DNA of 64,000 nucleotides from Clostridiaceae bacterium Marseille-Q4149 (GTDB lineage Bacteria; Bacillota; Clostridia; Oscillospirales; Oscillospiraceae), in contig CP073691.1 in the NCBI GenBank assembly GCA_018228685.1, forward strand, positions 62,001 through 126,000, read 5' to 3'. A program made the translations under genes and the position numbers. Shown in pieces: positions 7,950 to 16,656 of the stretch; the first letter of the stretch is position 1; the number at the start of each line of letters is the position of its first letter. Below the pieces are notes generated by a model. That model saw nothing but the letters and a program-made list of their open reading frames with translations, did no database searches and had not been told where the DNA came from.

Positions 7950-8459
7950 ATGGAATTGGCGGAGATCGTCATGAATCCCGTGCGGCAGCGGATTTTTCAG
8001 TATCTGTTGCTTCACGAAACCGGCACGGTCAAGGAGATCCGGAAGGCCCTGCCGGATGTTCCCGGCGCCAGCCTGTACCGGCACATGAAGCTGCTGACGG
8101 AAAGCGGCATTCTCACGGTGGTGGGGGAGAACCGCATCCGCAGCACGGTGGAGAGCATTTACAGCCTGAACAAAAGCGCCCTGGAGATCGACGACGACGG
8201 CACGGTGGTGCAGACCGCGCTGCTGGGCCTCAGCGCCTCCTTTGCCAGATATTTTTCCGGCGGCGGGGCAGACCCCAGGCGGGATATGCTGCTGATGACC
8301 ACCTGCACCCTGACCCTGACGGATGAGGAATTCACCGGCTTTCTGACGGAGATCAACCAGACGGCCCTGAAGTATATGGACATCGGCGTGAAGGAAGGGA
8401 GCCGTCAGCGGCAGATCACGCTGATCTCTTCCCCCACAGACGGGCCGGGGAGCCGGTGA
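7950..8459 (+). CDS. Winged helix-turn-helix (ArsR-like) transcriptional regulator
   Basis: 169 residues. ATG 7950 follows GGGGAGGG at good spacing. The N-terminal 70 residues form a winged HTH: NPVRQRIFQYLLLHETGTVKEIRKAL, then GASLYRHMKLLTESGILTVV. The C-terminal 95 residues (LGLSASFARYF, LTLTDEEFTGFLTEINQTAL) form a ligand or dimer domain without recognised metal-binding cysteines. It is first in an operon with a P-loop protein, an ABC ATPase and a permease, and its stop overlaps a GTG of the next frame. It probably controls this exporter through the operator at 7891-7912. Confidence 0.75.
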   Translation: MELAEIVMNPVRQRIFQYLLLHETGTVKEIRKALPDVPGASLYRHMKLLTESGILTVVGENRIRSTVESIYSLNKSALEIDDDGTVVQTALLGLSASFARYFSGGGADPRRDMLLMTTCTLTLTDEEFTGFLTEINQTALKYMDIGVKEGSRQRQITLISSPTDGPGSR

Positions 8460-8482
8460 AACGAGAGAAAGGACGAACGATC

Positions 8483-8935
8483 ATGGTAATTGCATTATTC
8501 GGAGACAGCTGCACGGGGAAATCCACCATCGCGGCGGCGCTGGCCCCGTCGCTTTCCGCGGAGGTTTTCAGCGGAAAGGACTATCTGAAGCTGGCCAAAA
8601 GCGAAAGCATGGCGGCGGCCCTGTTCCAGAAGAAGCTGCGCGGCGAGGAGACGATCCTCTACGTCATTTCCGAAAAGGACCAGCTGGCCCTGCTGCCGGA
8701 GGGCTGCGTCCGGGTGCTGGTGACGGCGGGCCTTGCCACCATCAAGGAGCGGTTTGCCGCGCGGATGCACGGGAATCTGCCCGCCCCGGTGGCCGCCATG
8801 CTGGAGCGGAAATACGGCCGGTTTGAGACGGAGGCCCACGACCTGCGGGTGGACACGGACGCCGTTTCGGCGGAGGAAGCCGCCAACGAAATCCGACTGC
8901 TGCTGAATAGAGGAGAACGAGATGCTCAGAATTGA
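8483..8935 (+). CDS. P-loop ATPase/kinase-like protein
   Basis: 150 residues from ATG 8483, chosen over GTG 8456 because AAAGGA lies 9 bases upstream. Walker A is GDSCTGKST at residues 7-15. The mid region VLVTAGLATIKERFAARM resembles the lid and NMP regions of small nucleoside or shikimate-type kinases. No further motif fixes a substrate. It sits between the regulator and the ABC ATPase, overlapping the latter by 14 bases, so it is co-translated with the exporter. Cytoplasmic; the role is unknown. Confidence 0.6.
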   Translation: MVIALFGDSCTGKSTIAAALAPSLSAEVFSGKDYLKLAKSESMAAALFQKKLRGEETILYVISEKDQLALLPEGCVRVLVTAGLATIKERFAARMHGNLPAPVAAMLERKYGRFETEAHDLRVDTDAVSAEEAANEIRLLLNRGERDAQN

Positions 8936-9635
8936 ACATTTATCCAAGGCCTATGGCGAGAAAAAGGCCGTGGACGACCTGAACCTGCACATCGCCCCGG
9001 GGGAGATTTACGGCTTCATCGGCCACAACGGGGCGGGCAAGACCACCACCCTGAAATCCGTGGCGGGTATCCTGCAATTCGACCAGGGGGAAATCTATGT
9101 GGACGGCAAGTCCATCCGGACCCAGCCGCTGGAGTGCAAGCGGACCTTTGCCTATATCCCGGATAACCCTGACCTGTACGACTACATGACCGGCATCAAA
9201 TATCTGAACTTTGTGGCGGACATCTTCGGCGTCAGCGCCGCCGACCGGCAGGACCGCATCCGCCAATACGCCGGTCTTTTCGAGCTGACGGAGGACCTGG
9301 CCCAGCCCATCGCCGCCTATTCCCACGGCATGAAGCAGAAACTGGCCATTATCTCCGCCTGGCTGCACCGGCCCAGGCTGATCCTCATGGATGAGCCCTT
9401 CGTGGGCCTGGACCCCAAGGCATCCCACCTGCTCAAGGGGATGATGCGCCAGGTCTGCGATGAGGGCGGGGCCATCTTCTTCTCCACCCATGTGCTGGAG
9501 GTGGCGGAAAAGCTCTGCGATAAGGTGGCCATCATCCAGGGCGGAAGGCTGATCCGCTCCGGCACCATGGAGGAGGTCAAGGGCGACGACTCCCTGGAGG
9601 ACGTGTTCCTGGAGCTGGAGGGCGAATCATGCTGA
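8922..9635 (+). CDS. ABC transporter ATP-binding protein
   Basis: 237 residues, the normal length for a stand-alone ABC ATPase. Walker A GHNGAGKT is at residues 34-41, the signature loop is SHGMKQKLAI (a variant of LSGGQ), and Walker B with its catalytic Glu is LILMDEPFVGLDP, followed by the switch His in FFSTHVLEVAE. The C-terminal DDSLEDVFLELEGE is typical of ATPases paired with ABC-2 exporters of the EcsA/YhaQ type. It overlaps the permease gene by 7 bases. The substrate is unknown. Confidence 0.9.
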   Translation: MLRIEHLSKAYGEKKAVDDLNLHIAPGEIYGFIGHNGAGKTTTLKSVAGILQFDQGEIYVDGKSIRTQPLECKRTFAYIPDNPDLYDYMTGIKYLNFVADIFGVSAADRQDRIRQYAGLFELTEDLAQPIAAYSHGMKQKLAIISAWLHRPRLILMDEPFVGLDPKASHLLKGMMRQVCDEGGAIFFSTHVLEVAEKLCDKVAIIQGGRLIRSGTMEEVKGDDSLEDVFLELEGESC

Positions 9636-11230
9636 AGCTCTTGCTGAAAAAGCAGCTGTTTGAGATTTTCCGGTCCTATTTTTACGACGCCAAGAAGAAC
9701 AAGGCCCGCTCCCGGCTGGCCACGGCCCTGTATATCGGGCTGTTCGTCCTGCTGATGGCGGGCATCCTGGGCGGCATTTTCACCCTGCTGGCGGTGAAGC
9801 TCTGCGGGCCGCTGGCGGCGGCGGGCCTGGGCTGGCTCTATTTTGCGCTGATGGGCTTGATCGCCGTGCTGCTGGGAGCCTTCGGCAGCATATTCAACAC
9901 CTACGCGGGGCTGTACCTGCCCAAGGATAACGACCTGCTGCTGTCCATGCCGGTTCCGGTGTCCAGCCTGGTGGCGGCCCGGCTGTCCGGGGTGTATCTG
10001 ATGGGCCTGATGTACTCCGCCGTGGTGATCCTTCCGGCGGTGATCATCTATTGGGTCACCGTGGGGGTCACGGCGTCCGCCGTTCTGGGCGGACTGGTGC
10101 TGACCCTGCTGATCTCCCTGGCGGTGCTGGTGCTCTCCTGCGCCCTGGGCTGGGTGGCGGCAAAAATCAGCCAGAAGCTCCGGAACAAGAGCCTCGTCGT
10201 CGTGCTGGCCTCGCTGGTGTTCATCGGCCTGTATTACTTCGTCTATTTCAAGGCCCAGAGCGTCCTTCAGGACCTGCTGGCCAACGCCGGGACTTACGGC
10301 GCCCAGATCCGGAGCCGGGCCTATCCCCTGTACCTGTTCGGCAGCGTGGGCACGGGCAGCGGGGCGGCCATGCTGGCGGTCACGGCGGCGGTGGCGGCGC
10401 TGTGCGGCCTGATGTGGGTGCTGCTCTCCCGCAGCTTCCTGCATATCGCTACCTCCACCGGAAAAACCGCCCGCGGGACGTACCGGGAGACCGCCCTGCG
10501 GCGGCGCAGCGTGGACGGGGCGCTGCTGCACCGGGAGCTGGCGCATTTTGCCGCCAACCCCGCCTATATGCTCAACTGCGGCCTGGGGACCTTCCTGATG
10601 CCCATTTGCGCCGTCGCCGTGCTGTGGAAGGGCGGCAGCCTCTTTGCCATGCTGGACGCCCTGTTTGCGGATACCGAGGGCAGCGTCCCGGTGATGCTGT
10701 GCGTGCTGCTGTGCGGCCTGGCGTCCATGAATCTCATGACGGCCCCCTCCGTGTCCCTGGAGGGAAAGAGCCTGTGGCTCATGCAGTCGCTTCCGGTGGA
10801 GCCGTGGCAGGCCCTTCGGGCGAAGCTGCGGATGCAGGTGCTGCTGACGGTCCCGCCGCTGCTGCTTTGCGCGGTGTGCGCGGCCATCGTCTATCCCCTG
10901 GGCCTGGTGGGGCTTCTGGTCATGGCGGTGTTTGCCGCGTCCTATGCCCTGCTGGGGGCCCTGGCGGGCCTGACCCTGGGGGTCAAAATGCCGGTGCTGA
11001 CCTGGACCGACCAGCTGATGCCCATCAAGCAGAGCGCGCCGGTGATGCTGACCCTGTTCGGCGGCATGGGCTACACGATCCTGCTGTTTGCGGGTTTTCT
11101 GCTGCTGCCCGGCTGGCGGCTGGGCTTTGCCGGATACGCGGCCTGCTTCGCGGCGGCCAACCTGCTGCTGTGCGCGGTGCTGCACCGGTGGCTGCGGAAA
11201 AAGGGCGCGGCGCTGTTTGCCGCCCTGTGA
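9629..11230 (+). CDS. ABC-2 type exporter membrane subunit
   Basis: 533 residues with about 12 hydrophobic segments in two blocks (residues 35-200 and 330-530), separated by a hydrophilic stretch rich in Arg (ARGTYRETALRRRSVDGALL). The pattern matches the large putative ABC exporter permeases paired with EcsA-like ATPases. The start overlaps the upstream ATPase gene, implying translational coupling. It is the last gene of the operon that starts at 7950. The long antisense frame across it is an artefact of high GC. Confidence 0.8.
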   Translation: MLKLLLKKQLFEIFRSYFYDAKKNKARSRLATALYIGLFVLLMAGILGGIFTLLAVKLCGPLAAAGLGWLYFALMGLIAVLLGAFGSIFNTYAGLYLPKDNDLLLSMPVPVSSLVAARLSGVYLMGLMYSAVVILPAVIIYWVTVGVTASAVLGGLVLTLLISLAVLVLSCALGWVAAKISQKLRNKSLVVVLASLVFIGLYYFVYFKAQSVLQDLLANAGTYGAQIRSRAYPLYLFGSVGTGSGAAMLAVTAAVAALCGLMWVLLSRSFLHIATSTGKTARGTYRETALRRRSVDGALLHRELAHFAANPAYMLNCGLGTFLMPICAVAVLWKGGSLFAMLDALFADTEGSVPVMLCVLLCGLASMNLMTAPSVSLEGKSLWLMQSLPVEPWQALRAKLRMQVLLTVPPLLLCAVCAAIVYPLGLVGLLVMAVFAASYALLGALAGLTLGVKMPVLTWTDQLMPIKQSAPVMLTLFGGMGYTILLFAGFLLLPGWRLGFAGYAACFAAANLLLCAVLHRWLRKKGAALFAAL

Positions 11231-11247
11231 CGGAGCCGGTTCCCGGC

Positions 11248-11298
11248 TTGACTTTTCCGGAGGAATTGCTATAATACCGCTAACTAATACTTGTTAGT
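11248..11298 (+). promoter_or_regulatory. Promoter and operator-like repeat of the TetR gene
   Basis: TTGACT (11248-11253) and TATAAT (11270-11275) are 16 bases apart. Downstream of the -10, ACTAA (11283-11287) and TTAGT (11294-11298) form an inverted repeat with a 6-base spacer. The position at the expected transcript start fits autorepression by the TetR protein. Confidence 0.7.
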
Positions 11299-11306
11299 GG
11301 GGTGCG

Positions 11307-11948
11307 ATGATGAAGCAGGAGGACACGAAGCAGAGAATTCTGGACAAGGCCCTGGAGCTTTTTTCCGCCCGCGGCTATGACTCTGTCAGCGTGGGGGAAA
11401 TTGCAGAGGCGGTGGGCATCAGGGCTCCCTCGCTCTATAACCATTTTCCGGGCAAGCAGGCGATTTTTGACGCCATTATGGAGTCCACGGCGGCGCAGTA
11501 TGAGGCGGACACCGGCAGGCTCAACATCCATGTGCAGAGCGCGTCCCGGGATATCCCGGTTTTTGCGGAGATCACCGAGGACGCGCTTTATGAGAAGGTG
11601 CGGCAGATTTTTGCATACTCCCTCCATAATGAGCAGATCAGCCGCTTTCGCCGCATGATGACCATCGAGCAGTTTCGCTCGCCGGAGCTGGCCGCCCTGT
11701 ATTCCGGGCGCTATGTGGACCGGGTGCTTGCCTATCACGCCGGTATCTTCCGGGCGCTGATGGCGTCCGGCGAGATCGCGGCGGAGGACCCGGACACGCT
11801 GGCCATGCTGTGTGTGGCCCCGGTGCTGACCCTGATCGGCATCTGCGACCGCCAGCCGGAGCGGGAGGGCGAGTGCCTGGAAAAGCTGCGGCAGCATGTG
11901 ACGCTCTTTTTCCGGTTGGTCCATGGCGGAAACAACCGGGAGATATAG
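11307..11948 (+). CDS. TetR/AcrR family transcriptional regulator
   Basis: 213 residues, standard TetR length. The DNA-binding domain spans residues 6-55: TKQRILDKALELFSARGYDS, then VSVGEIAEAVGIRAPSLYNH, with the usual FPGKQAIFDAI after it. The C-terminal domain carries no obvious ligand motif. It follows the ABC exporter genes but has its own promoter, and is closed by a strong terminator. It could regulate the exporter, itself, or both. Confidence 0.88.
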   Translation: MMKQEDTKQRILDKALELFSARGYDSVSVGEIAEAVGIRAPSLYNHFPGKQAIFDAIMESTAAQYEADTGRLNIHVQSASRDIPVFAEITEDALYEKVRQIFAYSLHNEQISRFRRMMTIEQFRSPELAALYSGRYVDRVLAYHAGIFRALMASGEIAAEDPDTLAMLCVAPVLTLIGICDRQPEREGECLEKLRQHVTLFFRLVHGGNNREI

Positions 11949-11950
11949 GG

Positions 11951-11997
11951 ATGGAAAGCCAAACCCTCCGGCGGGGCCGGAGGGTTTGGTTTTCCAT
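11951..11997 (+). terminator. Terminator after the TetR gene
   Basis: CCAAACCCTCCGG (11959-11971) and CCGGAGGGTTTGG (11977-11989) form a perfect 13-bp stem with a 5-base loop. The stem extends further (ATGGAAA / TTTCCAT) and runs into TTTTCC. Confidence 0.85.
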
Positions 11998-12008
11998 TGG
12001 AAGGGCGT

Positions 12009-12037
12009 TTGACATTCCCGGGGCCATGTGTTACAAT
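12009..12037 (+). promoter_or_regulatory. Strong sigma-A promoter
   Basis: TTGACA (12009-12014), a 17-base spacer and TACAAT (12032-12037), 35 bases before the ATG at 12072. This near-consensus promoter suggests high expression of the small protein that follows. Confidence 0.85.
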
Positions 12038-12071
12038 TTGGTTACAAGTATTTATTAAAAGGAGAAGTGTT

Positions 12072-12368
12072 ATGTCTGAGGTTAAAAAGGGCAACGGCCT
12101 TGTTTATAAAAATCATCCCCTGCGCCGCGTTGACAACCTGATCTATTACGGCAGCATGGCCGACAAGTATATCGTCCTGCTGCAGATCCTGGACACCAAG
12201 AAGGAGCAGGACATGGACGTGGCCACCCGGGTGTCCGTCCAGCTGCAGATGACCGACCCCGACCTGAAGTCCCGGGACCGCGTGGTGAAGAAGTCCGAGA
12301 AGGACAGCCTCTACGCCGCCATGGACGTGGGCTGCATCTGGCTGGAGCGCGCCCTGGCCGGCAAGTAA
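12072..12368 (+). CDS. Conserved small hypothetical protein, 98 aa
   Basis: ATG 12072 has AAAAGGAGAAG at good spacing; the longer frame upstream runs through the promoter and is rejected. The product is soluble, begins MSEVKKGNGLVYKNHPLRR, contains NLIYYGSMADKYIVLLQILD and ends LERALAGK. I have no functional assignment, but it looks like a conserved Oscillospiraceae protein. A near-consensus promoter and a tight Shine-Dalgarno suggest strong expression. It precedes the cell-wall hydrolase gene by 35 bases, probably in one transcript. Confidence 0.7.
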   Translation: MSEVKKGNGLVYKNHPLRRVDNLIYYGSMADKYIVLLQILDTKKEQDMDVATRVSVQLQMTDPDLKSRDRVVKKSEKDSLYAAMDVGCIWLERALAGK

Positions 12369-12403
12369 GCCGATTTATCCACACCCGATAAGGAGTCCTG
12401 TTC

Positions 12404-13570
12404 ATGAAGCTCAGCCGCAAGGCGGCTGCCGCTGTGCTGGCGGCGGCCCTGACCCTGTCCCTGTGCGTCATCTCCGCGCTGCCCGGCGGGCAGCCCCGGA
12501 TGGACGCCATGACCTATAACATCGACACCCTGCCTGCCCGGGACCTGCGCCCGGTGGTAGACGGCCCGGAAACGGAGGCGGACTACACGCCCCCGGCCCA
12601 GGCCATCCACACCGCCGCCCAGGAGGAAGCAACTGCGGAGGTTTCCGCTGAAGCTCCTGCGCCGGAGGCCCCTGCCCGGGAGAAAACCGAAAGCGCCGCT
12701 CCTGCCCAGCCCGCCTCCTCCACGTCCGTTCTGGCCGTGGGCGTCACGGCGGACAGCGTCCGCCTGCGGGCCGCCGCCAACACCGGCAGCGCCATTCTGG
12801 CGGAGCTGAACCGGGGCACCGCCGTGTCCGTTCTGGGCCGCCAGGACGGCTGGTACAAGGTGAATTATGACGGAAAAACCGGCTATATGTCTGCGGACTA
12901 TGTGACGGCCCGGTCCTCTGCCGGTGACCTGCGCTGCGTGGCCCGGGTCATCTCCGACGGGCTGAATCTGCGCAGCGGGGCCGCCGCCTCCGGCGCGGTG
13001 CTGGCCACCGTCTCCCGGGGCGAATATGTGGACGTGTCCGGCTTTGAAAACGGCTGGTTCCGGGTGCAGTACAGCGGCAAAACCGGCTATATGTCCGGGG
13101 ATCACCTGACCCTGGCCGCCGCCCGGCCTGCCGCCCCCGCCCCTGCGCCTGCTGCCCCCACCACGCCTGCTGCCCCTGCCTCCGGCACCGGGGCGGAGAT
13201 CGCCGCCCTGGCCCGGTCCTTTGTGGGCAAGGCCCCCTATGTATACGGCGGCGCGGGCCCCGCAGGCTTTGACTGCTCGGGCTTTACCATGTATATCTAT
13301 GGTCAGTTCGGCATCCGCCTGCCCCATGGGGCCACGGATCAGATGCGCTACGGCGCCGCCGTGGACCGCAGCCAGCTGCAGCCCGGGGACCTGATCTTCT
13401 TCCACGACGACTACTATTCCTCCAGCACCGCCTCCCACTGCGGCATCTATGTGGGCAACGACCAGTTTGTCCACGCCTCTACCTATGGAAGCGGCGGCGT
13501 CCTGCTGACGGCGCTGAACGGCAATCCCTACTACTCCGCCCACTATATCGCCGCCCGGCGCATGGGCTGA
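12404..13570 (+). CDS. Secreted cell-wall hydrolase: two SH3b domains plus NlpC/P60
   Basis: 388 residues. Signal peptide at residues 1-27 (KAAAAVLAAALTLSLCVISA), then a low-complexity Glu/Ala/Pro region to about 108. Two bacterial SH3 domains follow at about 110-168 and 178-240, each with LR-(8)-G-A-L-A and W-(2-3)-V-Y-GKTGYM. A Pro/Ala linker leads to an NlpC/P60 domain (272-388). The catalytic Cys is C291 in FDCSGF, His is H345 in SHCGIYV and the third residue is H357 in VHAST. It probably cleaves peptidoglycan stem peptides outside the cell, with the SH3b domains holding it on the wall. It follows the strongly promoted 12072 gene and ends at a terminator. Confidence 0.88.
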   Translation: MKLSRKAAAAVLAAALTLSLCVISALPGGQPRMDAMTYNIDTLPARDLRPVVDGPETEADYTPPAQAIHTAAQEEATAEVSAEAPAPEAPAREKTESAAPAQPASSTSVLAVGVTADSVRLRAAANTGSAILAELNRGTAVSVLGRQDGWYKVNYDGKTGYMSADYVTARSSAGDLRCVARVISDGLNLRSGAAASGAVLATVSRGEYVDVSGFENGWFRVQYSGKTGYMSGDHLTLAAARPAAPAPAPAAPTTPAAPASGTGAEIAALARSFVGKAPYVYGGAGPAGFDCSGFTMYIYGQFGIRLPHGATDQMRYGAAVDRSQLQPGDLIFFHDDYYSSSTASHCGIYVGNDQFVHASTYGSGGVLLTALNGNPYYSAHYIAARRMG

Positions 13571-13583
13571 AACGATACATATT

Positions 13584-13619
13584 AAAAATGGTCCCCGCTT
13601 CGGCGGGGGCCATTTTTTG
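13584..13619 (+). terminator. Terminator after the NlpC/P60 gene
   Basis: ATGGTCCCCGC and GCGGGGGCCAT pair around a TTCG tetraloop, with one mismatch, then TTTTTTG. Confidence 0.85.
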
Positions 13620-13793
13620 TTCTGCTTTCACTTGTCGGCGTCATGGTGGGGGAAATCGTCCAGAAGCATCTGCCGCATATGACGGCCTGCCGGAGGAAAA
13701 AGCCCTTGAAAAGCCGCGTGGGAAATCACCCTTATATCGCGTTTTTGCCGCTTTTTTTGGAAGGAGCGGTACGTTCCGCTCCGTGAGAAAGCC

Positions 13794-13822
13794 TTGACTT
13801 TCAAGGCTGCTTTCTTTATAAT
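13794..13822 (+). promoter_or_regulatory. Sigma-A promoter of the 13850 operon
   Basis: TTGACT (13794-13799), 17-base spacer, TATAAT (13817-13822), 28 bases before the GTG at 13850. The remaining bases between 13620 and 13790 hold no gene that I can support. Confidence 0.8.
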
Positions 13823-13849
13823 CTTTGCATAAGAAAGGCGTGATCTATC

Positions 13850-14821
13850 GTGAATACCCAGACGATCTGTATCCTGTTTTCCATTCTCCTGGTGCCGGTC
13901 AACCTGCTCTGCACCCACTGGATGACCCAGGAGGCCGTGCATCTGACCGGGATGACCTATATGGAATTCAAAGAAGCCACCTCCGGCATCAGTGCGTCGT
14001 CCGTTAGAAGAAAGCGGAACTGGTGGTACTACGTCCACTTCTTCAACGAGTACAGCGCCAACCCGGAAAAGTCCATCTGCTTTATGCGGATGCACGTGGC
14101 GGCGGTCCTCCCCAGCGTGGCGGCCATGTACCTCTTGGCCCGGGTGTATGCCAGCCCGGACCGGGTGTCCTTCGCCATGACCGGCAACTGCATCCTGCTT
14201 GCCGTCAACCTGGTTCTGGCCGCCGGGGGCGCACTCTACAGGCGGGGCCATCCCCTGGACCCCGTTGCGGCGGAGAAGCTCCGGGAAAAGCACCAGGCGG
14301 AGCGGGCATACAGCCGGGCGCACCTGGGAAAAACGGCGGCTCGCGCCGCCGTGCCGGTGGGCGTCCTTCTGGCGGTCCTGTATATCTTCGGAAGCGGCGC
14401 GGCCTCCGGGCGGACGGAGACGCCGGACCCGGTGCATTTTGCGCAGATTCTGCAGGAAAAGGGGTACGAAACGGCGGACGTATCCCTGACCTATGGGCGG
14501 ATCGACCGGAACAAGCTCACCCAGGCCATCGCCGGGGCAAAGGGCGGCAGTCGGGTGGAGTGCTATCGCTACGCCGACGATAAAACGGTGGACCTGGTGT
14601 ATAACCAGATATCCTATGAGACGGCCCCGGACCTGGAGCCCAGGGCGCGGGAAAGCCACGAGACCGCCCTCTCAGGCGGCGGCAAGATGTTCACCATAGT
14701 GGCGGATGGCGTGTACTATCTGGTGCTGTTCCGGGGTGACACGCTGATTTACGCCTGTTCGCCGGATTCTCTGACGGAGATCAACGAAATTCTGGCGGAG
14801 ACCGGCTATCTGCGGAGGTAA
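13850..14821 (+). CDS. Membrane protein of unknown function, 323 aa
   Basis: It starts at GTG 13850. Hydrophobic segments lie at about residues 5-22, 84-102, 110-128 and 165-182, followed by a soluble C-terminal domain of about 140 residues that includes HFAQILQEKGYETADVSLTY and ends in EINEILAETGYLRR. The C-terminal half resembles the C-terminal part of the protein encoded at 15578, suggesting related sensor or scaffold domains. It is followed after 6 bases by a CPBP protease gene, so the two are co-transcribed. No family name can be given. Confidence 0.6.
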   Translation: MNTQTICILFSILLVPVNLLCTHWMTQEAVHLTGMTYMEFKEATSGISASSVRRKRNWWYYVHFFNEYSANPEKSICFMRMHVAAVLPSVAAMYLLARVYASPDRVSFAMTGNCILLAVNLVLAAGGALYRRGHPLDPVAAEKLREKHQAERAYSRAHLGKTAARAAVPVGVLLAVLYIFGSGAASGRTETPDPVHFAQILQEKGYETADVSLTYGRIDRNKLTQAIAGAKGGSRVECYRYADDKTVDLVYNQISYETAPDLEPRARESHETALSGGGKMFTIVADGVYYLVLFRGDTLIYACSPDSLTEINEILAETGYLRR

Positions 14822-14827
14822 GGGAAC

Positions 14828-15463
14828 ATGAAAGCACTGCCAAAACACTGCCTGCCGCACCATGCGGTGCTCCTGCTGGTCTATCTGTCCGCGCTTTTTC
14901 TTACAAGCCGCGCGGCCAACCTGCCTAACCTGTTTTACATGGCCTTCAACGGCCTTGTGCTGGGGCTGAGCGCCGCCTATCTGCGCCGGGACTTTGACAC
15001 GGACCTCTTCAGGCTGAAGCGGACCGCCGCCAACGTGGTCCGGCAGGTTCTGACGGGACTGGGGCTGGGGTGCCTGCTGGCGGTGGTTTTCGCGGGCGTC
15101 GCCATGCTGTTCGAGGACATTTCGCTGTTTCCCCGGCTGGGCATACAGAATGCCGCCGGCTTCATCCTGGTGCAGATGATCGTTGCATTGGCTGAGGAGG
15201 CGTATTTCAACTACTACCTGTACGACACCCTGATGCGGCTGTTCAGAGGGAAAGCCGTGTGGAGCATGGCGGCTGCGGCCGCGCTGTTTGCCGGGGTACA
15301 CTGGGCGATGAACGGCAGCGTGAAGCAGGTGGTCATCGCCTTTGCCTTCCGGCTGGCCGCCCTGCTGGTCCGGCAGATAATCCGCCGGGACAACGCCTTT
15401 TACATCTGCGCCGGGATGCACTTTTTCTATAACCTGATGGTATTTTTTGTGATTTCCATCTGA
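14828..15463 (+). CDS. CPBP-family intramembrane metalloprotease
   Basis: 211 residues, about 6 membrane segments. It has the CPBP (CAAX protease/bacteriocin-processing) motifs in order: ALAEEAYFNYYL with the EE pair (the usual Arg is Asn here), FAGVHW with the first His, and GMHFFYNL with the HxxxN motif. Members cleave substrates inside the membrane; some protect bacteriocin producers. No bacteriocin gene is visible next to it. It is the second gene of the operon from 13850. Confidence 0.8.
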   Translation: MKALPKHCLPHHAVLLLVYLSALFLTSRAANLPNLFYMAFNGLVLGLSAAYLRRDFDTDLFRLKRTAANVVRQVLTGLGLGCLLAVVFAGVAMLFEDISLFPRLGIQNAAGFILVQMIVALAEEAYFNYYLYDTLMRLFRGKAVWSMAAAAALFAGVHWAMNGSVKQVVIAFAFRLAALLVRQIIRRDNAFYICAGMHFFYNLMVFFVISI

Positions 15464-15577
15464 TGGAGGAGCACAGGCTCCACTGGTACGAAGCATAAGA
15501 TTCTGCATGATAAGGCTCTGTTTCAGCGGGAAATGGAGGCGCTGATGGAGCGAAGCAAGGAGGCATAAGAATTAGGA
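15464..15577 (+). other. Intergenic stretch with a possible coding remnant
   Basis: Bases 15467-15568 read through to TAA as a protein-like tail ending HDKALFQREMEALMERSKEA, without a start codon or ribosome site of its own. It may be the tail of a lost gene. GGCATAAGAATTAGGA supplies the ribosome site for the 15578 gene. Confidence 0.3.
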
Positions 15578-16594
15578 ATGTGGAGAAAACAAAATAGAAA
15601 ATTTTCGCTTTATTTCCGAATCATGGGCTTAGTGATGCTAATCGTGGGCATCGGCCTGATTGTCGACGGAATCGGCAACTATGTTGATCAATCCCGCCAG
15701 AAGGACTGGATCACTACATCGGCCACGGTCACAGATGTCTCCAGCGAAGAAGGCAGTTCCTCGTCACTACATAACAGCCACATTACCTACTACATCATGA
15801 CATATGAGTATGTCGTGGACGGGAAAACCTATACGGGCAGCACAGGACGTATGTCATCACCCCGCCTGGTCGGTGATACCATTACCGTGAAATACGACCC
15901 GGAAATGCCGGAAGAGAACACGGCGATTCTCTCTCCCAATACCCGTGATCTGGTGGTACTTCTGATTTTGGGAACGGCTATCGCAGTGGCGGGCTTTTTT
16001 CTCTCTGGGATGCCGGAGTTGTTTCGCAATCTTCTACGAAAGAAACACACGGAGGAGCCGAAGGAATCGGTTCCGGAAACCGACACAGGGTTTGATGCAA
16101 CGGCCATTGCAAAGATCCCGGCAAAGCAGTGGGTTCCCCGACTTGCGGCTTGGCTTCTTGCGTTCGTTGCCGTTATCCTTTTCGTGAAATTTTTCCTTAC
16201 GTCGGGAGCTGCGGACTTGGATGAGTTCCGCAATGCCGCAGCGGCGACCGGCTACACCGCTGTGGACTCCACGGAGGACGTTCGCCAGAGATGGGGCGTC
16301 GGGTCCATGTTGATCCGCTCTGTTTCCGTGCATGAGGACTCCTTGCGGTTAGACTTCTGTAGGCTGGATTCCGCAGACGGCTGCCGCCGCATCTATGCTG
16401 CTGCGACCCTCCCAATCACCGGTGAGGTGACGGAGAGCAATACCGCTGCTCGTCAGATCTATGCCGTGGACAGCCCCACGAATTTCGCAGCAAAGATCCG
16501 TAGCGGCAGGATGATGCTTTATGTGTATACTACGCAGGAGGATAAGGCCGATGTGCTTGCGTTTCTGGAATCTGTGGGCTACTGGGGCAAATAA
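15578..16594 (+). CDS. DUF3592 membrane protein, 338 aa
   Basis: The N-terminal membrane segment (residues 12-32) is followed by the DUF3592 β-domain: WITTSATVTDV, then YEYVVDGKTYTGSTGRMSS and GDTITVKYDPEMPEENTA. Further membrane segments lie near 125-148 and 187-208. The C-terminal domain (FRNAAAATGYTAVDSTEDVR onward) is a separate soluble module of about 130 residues, ending VLAFLESVGYWGK, similar in style to the one at the end of the 13850 protein. DUF3592 proteins are membrane-anchored, function unknown. A second DUF3592 gene follows. Confidence 0.75.
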   Translation: MWRKQNRKFSLYFRIMGLVMLIVGIGLIVDGIGNYVDQSRQKDWITTSATVTDVSSEEGSSSSLHNSHITYYIMTYEYVVDGKTYTGSTGRMSSPRLVGDTITVKYDPEMPEENTAILSPNTRDLVVLLILGTAIAVAGFFLSGMPELFRNLLRKKHTEEPKESVPETDTGFDATAIAKIPAKQWVPRLAAWLLAFVAVILFVKFFLTSGAADLDEFRNAAAATGYTAVDSTEDVRQRWGVGSMLIRSVSVHEDSLRLDFCRLDSADGCRRIYAAATLPITGEVTESNTAARQIYAVDSPTNFAAKIRSGRMMLYVYTTQEDKADVLAFLESVGYWGK

Positions 16595-16656
16595 GAAAGC
16601 GGGAAATTTACCACTGCAGACCTACAAATCCTAATGTCAAAGTAATTGGAGGAGCT

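Noticed and set aside
9317..11185. 622-codon minus-strand open frame
   Set aside because: Gln/His/Arg-rich, antisense to the ABC ATPase and permease genes.
13588..13797. 69-codon plus-strand open frame
   Set aside because: It begins inside the terminator of the NlpC/P60 gene and runs into a promoter.
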